Shown: piece after piece, positions 49,706 to 58,932 of the stretch
How positions within the stretch are numbered: position 1 is the stretch's first letter
How the letters are laid out: the number at the start of each line of letters is the position of its first letter
From: Paracoccus contaminans
GTDB lineage: Bacteria > Pseudomonadota > Alphaproteobacteria > Rhodobacterales > Rhodobacteraceae
DNA length: 64,000 nucleotides
Reading direction: 5' to 3'
Assembly (NCBI RefSeq): GCF_002105555.1
Contig: NZ_CP020612.1
Location: forward strand, 434,001-498,000
Notes under the pieces: model-generated
Database searches by the model: none
What the model was told of the DNA's origin: nothing
The model's input: only the letters and a program-made list of their open reading frames with translations
Position numbers and translations under genes: made by a program

Positions 49706-50809
49706 TCAAGCCATCCCGTCCCCGATCAGTCGCCCGGCAAGGCGGGCATAGGCATCCGCGACCGGCCCTTCGCTGGCGGCGACTGGCTGTCCGGCATCGC
49801 CCCCCAGGCGCACTGACAGATCCAGCGGGATCTCGCCCAGCAGCGGCAGGCCGCGGGCGGCCGCCTCGGCGCTGACGCCGCCATGGCCGAACAGATGCGC
49901 CTCATGGCCGCAATTGGGGCAGACATAGACGCTCATGTTCTCGACCAACCCCAGAATGGGCGTCCCCAGCTTGTCGAACATGTCGATCGCGCGCCGCGCG
50001 TCGATCAGCGCCACATCCTGCGGGGTGGACACGATGATCGCGCCCGAAACCGGCGCCTTCTGGCACAGGCTCAACTGCACGTCGCCGGTGCCGGGGGGCA
50101 GGTCCACCAGCAGCACGTCCAGCTCGCCCCATTCCACCTGGTTCAGCATCTGCTGAAGCGCGCCCATCAGCATCGGGCCGCGCCAGACCACCGCCTCGCC
50201 CTCCTTCATCATCAGGCCCAGCGACATCATGGTCACGCCATGGGCCTGCACGGGGATGATGCGCTCGCCCTCGCTGCGCGGGCGATCCGTCGCGCCCAGC
50301 ATCCGGGGCTGGCTGGGGCCGTAGATGTCGGCATCCAGCACGCCGACGCGCCGGCCCGCGCGGGCCAGCGCCACGGCCAGGTTGGTGGTCAGCGTTGACT
50401 TGCCCACCCCGCCCTTGCCCGAGCCGATCGCCACGATATGCCGGACGCCGGGGATTGCCTGCGGACCGGCCTGAGGCACGGGGTGCCGGCCCAGCTTGAG
50501 AGCGGGCGGCGCGCCCGCGCCCTTCGCCGCACCCTCGCCCGAGCGCGCCGTGACCCGCGGCGCCGGGCCGGCCTGCGCCGTGGTGACGATGCCGACGCGG
50601 GCAAAGCCCAAGGCCCGCAGGCGCCGCTCTGCCTCGGCACGGGCAGGTTCCAGCGCGCGGGCGAGGGCGGCGTCAGGGGCTTCGATCACGAAGCGGACCT
50701 CGTCGCCGCCGACCTGCAAGGCCCTGACCAGATCGGCATCCACAAGATTGCGGCCGCCGGGAACCGGCACCTCGGCCAGTTCCCGAATCACATCATCCCG
50801 CGTTGCCAT
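49706..50809 (-). CDS. mrp: Mrp/ApbC iron-sulfur cluster carrier ATPase
   Basis: P-loop ATPase that binds and delivers Fe-S clusters. It has 367 residues. An N-terminal DUF59-like domain (about 1-85) leads through a linker to a MinD-like ATPase with deviant Walker A GSGKGGVGKSTLTTNLA, DADIYGPSQPRML, VDLPPGTGDVQL and the cluster-binding CPNC in YVCPNCGHEAHLFG. The ATG at 50809 has GAGGG about 10 nt upstream. Confidence 0.95.
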   Translation of the reverse strand: MATRDDVIRELAEVPVPGGRNLVDADLVRALQVGGDEVRFVIEAPDAALARALEPARAEAERRLRALGFARVGIVTTAQAGPAPRVTARSGEGAAKGAGAPPALKLGRHPVPQAGPQAIPGVRHIVAIGSGKGGVGKSTLTTNLAVALARAGRRVGVLDADIYGPSQPRMLGATDRPRSEGERIIPVQAHGVTMMSLGLMMKEGEAVVWRGPMLMGALQQMLNQVEWGELDVLLVDLPPGTGDVQLSLCQKAPVSGAIIVSTPQDVALIDARRAIDMFDKLGTPILGLVENMSVYVCPNCGHEAHLFGHGGVSAEAAARGLPLLGEIPLDLSVRLGGDAGQPVAASEGPVADAYARLAGRLIGDGMA

Positions 50810-51406
50810 CTTTACGCATCCCTCATCAGCCCTGATCCGCTGCATATAGGCGCGAGATGGCCTGCCAGCCACCCGCCCGTCTTGCTGCAGCGCAGCTTGG
50901 CAAGGCCGGGATGAGGGGGAATCGCCAATGACCGGCCTGCGCGTTGCGCATGATTCGCCGACCTCACCGGGTCGGCGTGAAAGATTCCAGCCACCCTAGA
51001 GGCCTCTGACCCATTTTCAAGGGCACTCCCATGCATGCGGAACATAGCTGCCGCGCTAAAAACTGTGTTGTGCAGGCGCAGCATAAGCAGCATGTTGGGC
51101 GCAAGGATCGGAACCGACCTCCTCCCCGGTGATGATCCTGATGCAGCCGGACCCCTCCTCCTCCCTGGGTCCGTGTTGTCGGCGGCGACCCCTCTCCTCC
51201 TCCCCGGGGTCGCCGCTTTCTCTCCCTCAGCCCGACCGAATGCGATTTATGCCCGCGCCCTGCTGAAGGCTGCACGCGCTTACCGCGGGCTTTGCCCTTG
51301 AAGGGGATCACGGCAGGGGCTGCGCGCCTTTGGGCAGGCTGCGATCCTGCGGCGGCCTTTTCCCCGGCGGCTGGTCAAAGACGGGATGCCCGGCTAGGCA
51401 GCGTTC
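50810..51406. other. 597-bp spacer between divergent mrp and rlmJ
   Basis: Contains the three-hairpin CCTCC array at 51105-51216 and one isolated CTGC-N3-GCAG motif at 50885-50895. A plus-strand frame from ATG 51035 to 51301 crosses the hairpins and codes repeated Leu-Leu-Pro-Gly; I attribute that repetition to the RNA motifs and do not call a protein. Nothing else recognised. Confidence 0.5.
51105..51216 (+). ncRNA. Cuckoo/CcsR-type RNA: three hairpins with CCTCC motifs in the loops
   Basis: Hairpin 1 (51105-51138): GGATC/GATCC and ACCG/CGGT around ACCTCCTCC. Hairpin 2 (51148-51173): CGGACCC/GGGTCCG around CTCCTCCTCCCT. Hairpin 3 (51182-51216): a perfect 11-bp stem GCGGCGACCCC/GGGGTCGCCGC around TCTCCTCCTCCCC, followed by TTTCTCTC, so it may also terminate. 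All loops expose CCUCC on the plus-strand RNA, as in the cuckoo family and the stress-induced CcsR1-4 RNAs of Rhodobacter sphaeroides. CcsR genes lie behind a small DUF1127 gene; none is seen here, so the promoter and host transcript are open. The motif could pair with ribosome sites in mRNAs. Confidence 0.7.
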
Positions 51407-52195
51407 ATGTTGTCCTATCAGCACGCCTATCATGCCGGAAACCTTGCCGATGTGCACAAGCACGCACTGCTGGCGGTTGCACTGGCGCGGCTGACCGACA
51501 AGCCAAAGCCGCTCAGCTATCTGGAAACCCATGCGGGGCGGGGGCTTTACGACCTGCGCGCGCCCGAGGCGCTGCGCACCGGCGAGGCGGCGGCGGGGAT
51601 CGGGCGCGTGCTGGCCGGCGGCTGGTTTCCCCCCGGCCATCCTCTTGCGGCGGCGCTGCACCGGGTCAGGCATGCGCATGGGGTGGACAGCTATCCCGGA
51701 TCGCCGCTGATCGCCGCGCATTTCCTGCGCCCCGACGACAGCCTGCACCTGGCCGAATTGCATCCCGGCGAATTTGCGCTGTTGCAAGACGCGATTTCCG
51801 GAATGGCGCCCCGCGCCGATCTGCGCCGCGACGATGGCTTTGCCTTTGCCAATGCCCTGCTGCCGCCTTTGCCGCGGCGGGGGATGCTGCTGGTCGATCC
51901 CAGCTATGAGATCAAGGCCGATTACGACCGCCTGCCCGGCTGGATCGCCCGGATGGCGCGCAAGTGGAACGTGGGCGTGATCGCCCTGTGGTATCCGCTG
52001 CTGGCGGATGATCGCCACCGGGCGATGGTCACGGCGCTGGCCGCCGATCACCCCGGCGCCCTGCTGTCGGAGGTGCGCTTTGCCCCTGCCCGGCCTGGGC
52101 ACGGGATGACCGGATCGGGCATGTTCGTCATCAACCCGCCCTGGGGGCTGGCCGATGAGGCAGCCCGGCTGGGCCGCCTTTACGCCGGCCTGTAA
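51407..52195 (+). CDS. rlmJ: 23S rRNA (adenine2030-N6)-methyltransferase
   Basis: Methylates A2030 of 23S rRNA using SAM. It has 262 residues. The family start MLSYQHAYHAGNLADVHKH, YLETHAGRGLYDL, SYPGSPLIAAHFLRP, the motif-IV loop VDPSYEIKADY (DPPY in most members, here DPSY) and MFVINPPWGL are visible. The end overlaps the convergent GFA gene by 16 bp. Confidence 0.94.
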   Translation: MLSYQHAYHAGNLADVHKHALLAVALARLTDKPKPLSYLETHAGRGLYDLRAPEALRTGEAAAGIGRVLAGGWFPPGHPLAAALHRVRHAHGVDSYPGSPLIAAHFLRPDDSLHLAELHPGEFALLQDAISGMAPRADLRRDDGFAFANALLPPLPRRGMLLVDPSYEIKADYDRLPGWIARMARKWNVGVIALWYPLLADDRHRAMVTALAADHPGALLSEVRFAPARPGHGMTGSGMFVINPPWGLADEAARLGRLYAGL

Positions 52196-52626
52196 AGCAG
52201 CCGCCCGGCCTGCCGTGCGGTGCCGCTGTCGGCCGGATGGTTCACGCCGTCGGACACGGGCAGCTCGAGGAAATCGAAGGGCGAGACGCCCTCAAGGCAG
52301 GCGGCGCTGACCGCGACCTGCCCCGGCGTTGATCGGCGCGAATGATGCGTCGGCGTTCCGCAGATGCGGCAGAAATGATGCGCCGCCGTCCCGGTATTGA
52401 AGCGGTATGCGGTCAGCGCCTCGTCGCCCGCCATCAGGACGAAGCCGCCCTCTGCCGCCGTCACCGCGACCACGCCCTTGATGCGGCAGTAGCTGCAGTC
52501 GCAGCGGCGCGCGCTGTGCAGCCCGTCCGCCAGCCGCACGCGAAAGCGCACCGCGCCGCAATGGCAGCCGCCGTCCCAGTCGGCCCGGTCCGGATCGGGG
52601 CCGCCGTCCCGCAGCCGGGCGCTCAT
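52180..52626 (-). CDS. GFA-family (CENP-V-like) zinc protein
   Basis: 148 residues. Zinc-binding cysteines sit in GGCHCGAVRF, CDCSYCRIKG and HFCRICGTPTHH, the classical pattern of the glutathione-dependent formaldehyde-activating enzyme family. Most such proteins have no proven substrate, so formaldehyde activation is not claimed. Its ATG overlaps the cbpM stop (ATGA), placing it at the end of the cbpA-cbpM operon. Confidence 0.9.
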   Translation of the reverse strand: MSARLRDGGPDPDRADWDGGCHCGAVRFRVRLADGLHSARRCDCSYCRIKGVVAVTAAEGGFVLMAGDEALTAYRFNTGTAAHHFCRICGTPTHHSRRSTPGQVAVSAACLEGVSPFDFLELPVSDGVNHPADSGTARQAGRLLYRPA

Positions 52627-52967
52627 CCGCCCACCCGGACGACATGGCGGGCGATCACCGCGCGCAGGCGGGCGCGGGTTTCGGGCGGCTCCTGGGCCAG
52701 CGCGCCCAGCACCGCCCGCATATCGCCCCGCGCGCCGTTCAGCTGGTCGATCAGCGACAGCACCAGCGACAGCGCCTCCTCATGCAGGGCGAACACATCC
52801 TCAAGCTCTATTGCAAGCTGCAGCCGCGCCGCATCGAGATCGCGAAATCGCTCGCCTGCCTCGGCCCGGACGGGGCTGACGATTCCCGCTTCGGTCAGGG
52901 CGGCCAGCCGCGCCTCGGACAGGTCGGGCACCAGCGCCAGCAATTCGGCACGGCTCATCAAGGTCAT
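52623..52967 (-). CDS. cbpM: Chaperone modulator CbpM-like protein
   Basis: 114 residues of MerR-like helix-turn-helix type ([40 protein letters not shown]) followed by a helical tail. CbpM binds the J-domain of CbpA and inhibits it. The identification rests on fold and on its position directly after cbpA; its ATG overlaps the cbpA stop (ATGA). Confidence 0.85.
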   Translation of the reverse strand: MTLMSRAELLALVPDLSEARLAALTEAGIVSPVRAEAGERFRDLDAARLQLAIELEDVFALHEEALSLVLSLIDQLNGARGDMRAVLGALAQEPPETRARLRAVIARHVVRVGG

Positions 52968-53920
52968 GATCTTTTCCCCCGCCCGGCACGTGGATCATAG
53001 GGATGCGCGGCGCTCCAATCCCGGATCAGGCGCGACAGCTCGTCGTCCACCTGCGGCGGCAGGACGATGCGCAGCTCGACATACTGATCGCCCCGCCTGC
53101 CCCCCGGCCCGGCAAGGCCGCGCCCGCGCAGGCGCAGCTTGCGCCCCGACGAGGCGCCTGCCGGGACCGTCAGCATCACGGGCCCGTCCAGCGTCTCGGC
53201 CTCGACCCGGCTGCCCAGCACCGCCTCGGACAGCGAGATGGGCAGCACGGTGATGATGTCCTCGCCCTCGCGCCGCCAGTCGGGGTCATCGGCAACGGTG
53301 ACCGACAGCAGCGCATCACCCGGCGCGCCCCCGCCCATCCCCGGAGCGCCCTTGCCGCGCAGGCGAATGGTCTGCCCGTCGCGTGTGCCCGCAGGGATCG
53401 CCACGTCCAGCACATTGCCGTCCGGCAGGGTGATGCGGGTCGTCCCGCCGCGGGCGGCGGTCAGGAAATCGACCTCGAGCGTATAGCGGTGATCCTGCCC
53501 GCGCATGTCAAAGCTTTGCGCACCGCCCCGGCCCGCGCCCTGCCAGCCGGCGCCAAAGCCGCTGCGCCCGCCCTGGGCCGCGCCTTCGCCGAACAGGTCG
53601 GCAAAGACATCGGAAAAGTCCCCATAACTGGGCTTGCCGCGATAGGGGTTGCCCTGCGCTTCGGAAAAGTCGCGGTAATAGCGGCGCTGGGGGCGCTCCT
53701 GCCCCTGCGAATCGATCTCGCCCCGGTCATAGCGGGCGCGCTGCTCGGGATCCTTGAGCAGGTCATAGGCCGCCGATGCCGCCTTGAAGCGTTCCTGCGC
53801 CGCAGGATCGTCGGTCAGGTCGGGATGGTCGGTCTTGGCGATCCGGCGATAGGCTTTCTTGATCTCGGCCTCGCTCGCCGTTCGGGGCACGCCCAGCGCG
53901 GCATAAAGGTCGTCGGCCAT
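52964..53920 (-). CDS. cbpA: DnaJ-family co-chaperone CbpA (no zinc finger)
   Basis: 318 residues. An N-terminal J-domain (about 3-68) with the HPD motif in [11 protein letters not shown] is followed by a Gly/Phe-rich stretch (about 95-135) and two C-terminal peptide-binding domains (about 140-300). The CxxCxGxG zinc region of DnaJ is absent, which marks the class B/CbpA type. It stimulates DnaK ATPase activity. AAAGGGAC precedes the ATG. Confidence 0.93.
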   Translation of the reverse strand: MADDLYAALGVPRTASEAEIKKAYRRIAKTDHPDLTDDPAAQERFKAASAAYDLLKDPEQRARYDRGEIDSQGQERPQRRYYRDFSEAQGNPYRGKPSYGDFSDVFADLFGEGAAQGGRSGFGAGWQGAGRGGAQSFDMRGQDHRYTLEVDFLTAARGGTTRITLPDGNVLDVAIPAGTRDGQTIRLRGKGAPGMGGGAPGDALLSVTVADDPDWRREGEDIITVLPISLSEAVLGSRVEAETLDGPVMLTVPAGASSGRKLRLRGRGLAGPGGRRGDQYVELRIVLPPQVDDELSRLIRDWSAAHPYDPRAGRGKRS

Positions 53921-54090
53921 GTCGTCCCTTTCCTGCTTGCACCCCGATTCGAACGGATGCCGGGGTTTTCCCTGCCTCGCCCGGCGCAGTCTGGCAAGAC
54001 CCTTGTCGCCGCCTGCGCCCGGCAGCGCAAACCCCCTTGACGCCCGCTGCGCCCGGCCTTAAACGCCACGCACCCGAACGGGCAGATCGG

Positions 54091-54167
54091 GGCGGAGTAG
54101 CTCAGCTGGTTAGAGCAGAGGAATCATAATCCTTGTGTCGGGGGTTCAAATCCCTCCTCCGCTACCA
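54091..54167 (+). tRNA. tRNA-Met, elongator (anticodon CAU)
   Basis: 77-nt cloverleaf: acceptor GGCGGAG/CTCCGCT, D-arm GCTCAGCTGGTTAGAGC, anticodon stem GAGGA/TCCTT around loop ATCATAA, T-arm GGGGGTTCAAATCCCTC and an encoded CCA. The AATCATAA-type loop is like the elongator Met tRNA rather than the initiator. Its 3' end is duplicated 5.5 kb downstream, marking the island insertion site. Confidence 0.95.
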
Positions 54168-54170
54168 CTT
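54156..54170 (+). repeat. Left attachment-site repeat at tRNA-Met 3' end
   Basis: CCTCCGCTACCACTT, the last 12 bases of the tRNA plus 3 more, identical to 59686-59700. Integrases commonly use such tRNA 3' ends and leave this duplication. Confidence 0.8.
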
Positions 54171-54299
54171 GCCCCCCCGACGCGCGACGCGACAAGAGGG
54201 CGATCGTCCCGGCAAGCTCGCAATCCATGCCGCCGTCATCTCGATCAATGACGGTCACGTGCAGGATCAATGAACAGATCGCCTGGATGGCATCGCGAT

Positions 54300-55045
54300 C
54301 ATTTTCACGATCCGCATCGGGCAGTTCGGACCGACCGAGTTCAGCTCCCCCTGACCGACAGCCCGGAGATGCTGGTCGTCCTCGGTCGGGTGCTGGCCAA
54401 GGTGGGTGATCGTGCAGATACCGGCAGCTGGCTGGCCGACACTGCCGTCACCGCCATCGCCGCCCCGCCGGGGATGGTCGAGCCGGTCGTCGGTCGCTGA
54501 ACCGGCTGGCCCCGGAGCGTGTCCGCGCGGTCGGCGCTTCCTTCGCGCTGCGCATCGGCGACAGCGATCCCGCCCGGAGCCGTCACGCTGCCTTTGCCCG
54601 CAAGTCCCGCAGGCCGCCGTCCCGCACGCCGCCGGCCCCACCGCTGCCGGCATCGACGGCGCGATCCGCCAGGCGCGCAGCCATGCGCGCCGCGGGCCAC
54701 GCCTTCGAGATCGCCGATCTGGAGGCGGCGATCGTCCAGCCGCATCTGCCGAAGCAGGAGCGGCTGTGGCGCGTCGCCGTCCAAGGCGGGGCATATGCTG
54801 GCGGGTTGCAGGCCGGCGGCGTTCCCCGTCGGGCCGTGGCCAGCCCGCATGAGGGGCTGGTGGGCTTCGACTGGTCAGTCCCGCCGGCAACGCGAGCCGA
54901 GGTCAAGGCACATCTGGCACTGAAGCTCGCGGGCCGGACCGCCGAGGAGATCATCCTCGGCGAGGTTTCGGCGCAGGGTTCCCTCAGCGACACCGCTGCC
55001 GCCAAGGTGCCAAGAGCGTGCCGTATCTCAGAACGCCATATCAGT
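54300..55045 (+). pseudogene. Degraded AAA+/FtsH-like (M41) protease gene
   Basis: Pieces in more than one frame line up, in order, with the C-terminal half of AAA+-M41 proteases. RTDRVQLPLTDSPEMLVVL fits the post-Walker arginine-finger and linker region, and GIDGAIRQARSHAR then (in a new frame) RAAGHAFEIADLEAAI fits the helical lid. LWRVAVQGGAYAGG stands where the HEAGH zinc motif should be and lacks both histidines, and AGRTAEEIILGEVSAQGS is the conserved region after it. No intact frame spans these pieces. It directly follows the tRNA-Met gene within the island. Confidence 0.65.
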
Positions 55046-55082
55046 GAGCGCACGTGCTGGCTTGGCCAATCATGAAACCTTC

Positions 55083-55098
55083 ATTGGACAAGTTCAAT
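55083..55098. promoter_or_regulatory. Candidate ArsR operator upstream of arsR-arsC
   Basis: ATTGGACAAGTTCAAT is an imperfect 16-bp palindrome (6 of 7 pairs) in an AT-rich spacer, 22 bp before the start codon. It overlaps a possible -35 element (TTGGAC). ArsR-family repressors bind such AT-rich dyads and release them with arsenite or antimonite. Confidence 0.5.
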
Positions 55099-55119
55099 TA
55101 TTTCCTCTTATCAGGAATA

Positions 55120-55974
55120 ATGGAACAGAATCGCGCCGTCCATGCCTTCGCCACGCTCGGCCATCCCGGCCGGATGGCCGTATTCCGCCTGCTGATGCGC
55201 TTCGCCCCGCAAGGCGTGCGCCCGACCGAGATCGCTGAGGCGCTGGCGATCAAACAGAACACGCTGTCGCATCACCTCGCCGATCTGACGGCATCTGGCC
55301 TCGTCCAGGTCACACGCGCCGGCAGGTCGCTTTATTATGCCGTCGATCTCGACACGACCGAGGGCCTTATCGGCTACCTCGCCCTCGATGTGGGCCGAGC
55401 GCGGCCCGACCTCCTTGCCCCCTTGCTCTCCGACCCAAAGGATACTGTTCAAGTGGACCGGACCTTCCCCGATACTGACTTCGACGTGCTCTTCATCTGC
55501 TCAGGCAACTCGGCACGGTCAATCTTTGCCGAGGCGCTTCTGCGCGATCTGGGCAAAGGCAAGTTCCAGGCATTCTCCGCGGGCACCCGCCCCAACTCGC
55601 AGTTGAACCCCTTTGCGCTGGAAATTCTGAAGCGCAATGGCCACGACACCTCAGTCTTGAGATCCAAGCATATCTCCGAGTTCCAGCAGCCGGGCGCACC
55701 GGTCATGGATTTCGTCTTCACCGTCTGCGATACGGCAGCGGCAGAGGAATGCCCGCCCTGGCCGGGCCAGCCCATCACCGGCCATTGGGGCCTGCCCGAC
55801 CCGGTCAAGGCCACCGGAACCGATGCCGAAAAGGCGCTGATCTTTGCCCAAACCTATGGCGCCCTTCGCCGACGGATCATGACCTTTGTCGAGCTGCCCT
55901 TCGCGTCGCTGAGCCGCATGTCCCTCCAGTCCCGCGTTGATGCCATCGGCTCCGACGATCACGCATCGGCTTGA
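55120..55974 (+). CDS. ArsR repressor fused to LMW-phosphatase-type arsenate reductase
   Basis: 284 residues in two parts. Residues 1-100 form an ArsR winged helix ([12 protein letters not shown], then [20 protein letters not shown]). Residues 120-270 form an arsenate reductase of the low-molecular-weight phosphatase type, with the active-site loop CSGNSAR at 127-133 and a further Cys region [11 protein letters not shown] for the redox relay. It should sense arsenite and reduce arsenate. AGGA precedes the ATG at 55120; upstream in-frame ATGs at 55054 and 55072 would add an unusual leader and cover the operator. First gene of an operon with the GAPDH and arsJ genes. Confidence 0.92.
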   Translation: MEQNRAVHAFATLGHPGRMAVFRLLMRFAPQGVRPTEIAEALAIKQNTLSHHLADLTASGLVQVTRAGRSLYYAVDLDTTEGLIGYLALDVGRARPDLLAPLLSDPKDTVQVDRTFPDTDFDVLFICSGNSARSIFAEALLRDLGKGKFQAFSAGTRPNSQLNPFALEILKRNGHDTSVLRSKHISEFQQPGAPVMDFVFTVCDTAAAEECPPWPGQPITGHWGLPDPVKATGTDAEKALIFAQTYGALRRRIMTFVELPFASLSRMSLQSRVDAIGSDDHASA

Positions 55975-55979
55975 GTATC

Positions 55980-56987
55980 ATGACGCGCATTGCTCTGAAC
56001 GGCCTTGGCCGCATCGGAAAACTCGTCCTCCGGAATCTGATCGACACCGGCGCGGGCGGCGACTTGGTCCTGCTGAACGATCCGGCGGGGGATGCCGAAC
56101 AGCATGCACTTTTGATGGAGTTCGATTCCGTGCATGGCCGTTGGGGAACTCCGGTGGCGGCAGCAGATCGGGCGCTGGACCTGAACGGCCAACGCATCCG
56201 CCTGACGCATGAAGAGACCATCGAGGCCCTGCCGCTGGCTAAGCTTGGCGTCGATCTGGTGATCGACTGCACCGGCGTGTTCAAGACAGGTGCCAAGGTC
56301 GCACCCTATTACACGGCAGGGGTGCGAAAGGTCGTCGTTTCCGCGCCGGTGAAGGACGGCGGCGCGCTGAACCTCGTTTATGGCGTGAACCATCATCTCT
56401 ATGACGGCACACAGAACCTTCTGACGGCGGCGTCCTGCACCACAAACTGCCTCGCGCCGGTGGTGAAGGTGATCCACGAAAATCTTGGTATCAAGCACGG
56501 CTCGATCACCACGATCCATGATGTGACCAATACCCAGACCATCGTAGACCGCCCGGCCAAGGACATGCGCCGCGCACGGTCTGCCCTGATGAACTTGATC
56601 CCGACGACCACCGGCTCGGCCACCGCGATCACGCTGATCTATCCTGAACTGAAGGGACGCCTGAACGGTCATGCGGTCCGGGTGCCGCTCTTGAACGCCT
56701 CACTGACCGACTGCGTATTCGAGGTCGAGCGCGAGACCACCGCAGAGGAGGTCAACGCCTTGTTCAAGGCTGCCGCCGAAGGACCGCTGAAAGGCATACT
56801 CGGCTACGAGACGCGGCCGCTCGTGTCCTGCGATTTCACAAATGACCCCCGCTCGTCCATCGTGGACGGTCCCTCGACGATGGTTATCAACGGCACACAG
56901 GTGAAGATCTACGCTTGGTATGATAACGAATGGGGCTATTCCTGCCGTCTGGCCGACATCGCCCGCATGGTCGCGGGGTCGATGTGA
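55980..56987 (+). CDS. Arsenic-operon glyceraldehyde-3-phosphate dehydrogenase
   Basis: 335 residues. Rossmann start [10 protein letters not shown], Asp34 in LLNDP suggesting NAD use, nucleophile Cys153 in AASCTTNC, and [12 protein letters not shown] at the end. It differs widely from the housekeeping Gap at 8183. In ArsJ systems such an enzyme uses arsenate in place of phosphate, making 1-arseno-3-phosphoglycerate, which ArsJ exports. The start is 6 bp after the preceding stop, and the stop overlaps the arsJ GTG start (GTGA). Confidence 0.93.
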   Translation: MTRIALNGLGRIGKLVLRNLIDTGAGGDLVLLNDPAGDAEQHALLMEFDSVHGRWGTPVAAADRALDLNGQRIRLTHEETIEALPLAKLGVDLVIDCTGVFKTGAKVAPYYTAGVRKVVVSAPVKDGGALNLVYGVNHHLYDGTQNLLTAASCTTNCLAPVVKVIHENLGIKHGSITTIHDVTNTQTIVDRPAKDMRRARSALMNLIPTTTGSATAITLIYPELKGRLNGHAVRVPLLNASLTDCVFEVERETTAEEVNALFKAAAEGPLKGILGYETRPLVSCDFTNDPRSSIVDGPSTMVINGTQVKIYAWYDNEWGYSCRLADIARMVAGSM

Positions 56988-58243
56988 GCGACGCGGCGGC
57001 CTCTGCGAACCCCTTGCGCGCCTACGGGGCGGTGACGGCGGCTTATTGGGCCTTCATGCTGTCGGATGGCGCGCTGCGCATGCTCGTGCTGTTGCATTTC
57101 AACGGGCTGGGCTTCTCGCCGGTGCAACTGGCCTGGCTCTTCTTGCTCTACGAAGTCGCGGGCATCGTGACCAATCTCGGCGCGGGCTGGCTTGCGGCGC
57201 GGTTCGGTCTGGCGGCAACGCTCTATGGGGGCCTGTCCTTGCAGATCGCTGCCCTCGTCGCGCTGGCGCAGCTTGACCCGGCGTGGTCTGTCGCGGCTTC
57301 GGTTGCCTTCGTGATGGCCGTCCAAGGCGTCTCGGGCGTGGCCAAGGATCTGGCCAAGATGTCATCGAAATCGGCGGTCAAACTCTTGGCCCCAACCGAG
57401 GATGGTGTCCTTTTCCGCTGGGTGGCCGCGCTGACCGGATCGAAGAACGCCGTGAAGGGCCTCGGTTTCTTCCTTGGTGCCGCGCTCCTGGGCCTCGCCG
57501 GATTCAAGGCGGCGGTCTGGGGCATGGCGGCTGTTCTGGCTGTGATCCTGATCGCGGTCGTGCTGTTCCTGCCGGCAGGTCTGCCCGGGCGGATGAAGTC
57601 CGAAGAAAGCTGGTCCGGCTGGCGGTCCAAGGACGTCCGCGTAAACCGGCTGTCGCTGGCGCGGATGTTCCTGTTCGGCGCACGGGACGTGTGGTTCGTC
57701 GTGGGCATTCCGGTCTATTTCCAGGCGGTGCTGTCGGACGGAACCGCCGAGGGACGGCGCGAGGCGTTTTTCCTCGTCGGCGGCTTCATGGCGCTCTGGA
57801 TCATCGCCTATGGCGTGGTGCAGGGGTTCGCGCCGCGCCTGCTGGGGCGCAAGGGGCAACCCGAGGCCGAGACGGTGGACAGCGCAGTTTTCTGGTCCGG
57901 TCTGCTGGTTCCTGTGCCTTTCGTGCTGGCCTTTGCCGCTTGGGCGGCCGGGGGAACCGCCGCGTGGCTCACCTGGCTGCTTGTGGCAGGCCTGCTGGTC
58001 TTCGGTTTCATCTTCGCGGTCAATTCATCGGTCCATTCATACCTGATCCTCGCCTTCGGATCGGCGGAGCGGATCACCCGCGACGTGGGCTTCTACTACA
58101 TGGCCAATGCCGCAGGCCGGCTGATCGGCACGCTGCTGTCCGGGATCAGCTACCAGCTCGGTGGGCTTGCGTTGTGCCTCGCGATGGCCGGTGTGATGGC
58201 GCTTTTGTCCTGGCTGGCTGCCCGACGCCTCAGGGGCGCCTGA
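56984..58243 (+). CDS. arsJ: Organoarsenical efflux permease ArsJ (MFS)
   Basis: 419 residues, about 11-12 membrane helices, major-facilitator type. Exports 1-arseno-3-phosphoglycerate, which falls apart outside into arsenate, giving arsenate resistance. Segments seen in ArsJ include [51 protein letters not shown] and [22 protein letters not shown] start at 56984 coupled to the GAPDH stop. The pairing with the arsenic-type GAPDH strongly supports the call. Confidence 0.94.
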   Translation: MSDAAASANPLRAYGAVTAAYWAFMLSDGALRMLVLLHFNGLGFSPVQLAWLFLLYEVAGIVTNLGAGWLAARFGLAATLYGGLSLQIAALVALAQLDPAWSVAASVAFVMAVQGVSGVAKDLAKMSSKSAVKLLAPTEDGVLFRWVAALTGSKNAVKGLGFFLGAALLGLAGFKAAVWGMAAVLAVILIAVVLFLPAGLPGRMKSEESWSGWRSKDVRVNRLSLARMFLFGARDVWFVVGIPVYFQAVLSDGTAEGRREAFFLVGGFMALWIIAYGVVQGFAPRLLGRKGQPEAETVDSAVFWSGLLVPVPFVLAFAAWAAGGTAAWLTWLLVAGLLVFGFIFAVNSSVHSYLILAFGSAERITRDVGFYYMANAAGRLIGTLLSGISYQLGGLALCLAMAGVMALLSWLAARRLRGA

Positions 58244-58314
58244 TCGCTGTTCATGGCCGCCGCACGCTTCTGCCTCGGATAACGCAACGCACGGCAAGCA
58301 CCAGGTTTGCAGCC

Positions 58315-58932
58315 ATGCAGACGATTCGACCCCCTATCGCCCGTCGCTCGCTGCTTCTGTCCGCGCCCGCATTGCTGGCGGCTCGGATCGCGACCGGCGC
58401 TGAAGGGCCGCTCCGCTTCGGACTGACCCCGGTCTTTCTGAACAACGAGGCAGCGGTCATCGACGCTCTTACCCTGGCGCTGGCTGATGCATCCGGACGG
58501 CCTGTCCTCCCTGTGCAGCGGCGCAGCTACGCAGAGGTTACGGCGCTGCACCGGCTGTTCCCGGCGGTGAATGCGCGCGCCGGCGGCAGGCTTCGCGGCA
58601 TCGCCGCGCTGACTGAGGCAGCGGTCCGGGCGCATGACTGGCCGGGCAACGGCCGCGAGCTGCGCGCCCGGCTGATCCGGGGCGTCGAGCACGCCGCCGG
58701 GGACTGGCTGTTCCCGGCCGACCTGTTCCCCGAGCGGCAGACCAACGCCGCGCTGCAAAGCCTTGCCGAGGCACGTGATGCCGCCGAGCGGGCACAGATC
58801 ATGGTCGCGCTCGAGCGGTCGGGCCACCAGATGGCCGAGGCCGCAAGGCTGCTGAAGGTGTCACGCACCACGCTGTGGGAGAAGATCCAGAAGCTCGGCC
58901 TCCAGCCCGTTCGGATTTCCGAACGCCAGTAA
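58315..58932 (+). pseudogene. Chimera: AioX-like N-terminus fused in frame to AioR-like C-terminus
   Basis: A single 205-residue frame made of two unrelated parts. Residues 1 to about 78 are the start of a PhnD/AioX-type periplasmic binding protein: signal peptide with an Arg pair (ARRSLLLSAPALL), then PLRFGLTPVFLNNEAAVIDA and QRRSYAEVTAL. From about residue 80 it is the end of a sigma-54 response regulator: VRAHDWPGNGRELRARL of the AAA+ domain and a Fis-type helix-turn-helix AEAARLLKVSRTTLWEKIQK. In aio loci these are the first and last genes of aioX-aioS-aioR, so an in-frame deletion of the middle explains it. Neither function can survive. Confidence 0.75.

Noticed and set aside
51035..51301. 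Plus-strand 88-residue frame with repeated LLPG
   Set aside because: The repetition follows from the CCTCC hairpin loops, the ribosome site is poor and no family is recognised; the RNA structure explains the sequence better.
58315..58932. A novel secreted-sensor/regulator fusion (one-component system)
   Set aside because: The binding-protein part is cut after about 78 residues with no ligand pocket, and the AAA+ part lacks Walker motifs, so a deletion scar is more likely.
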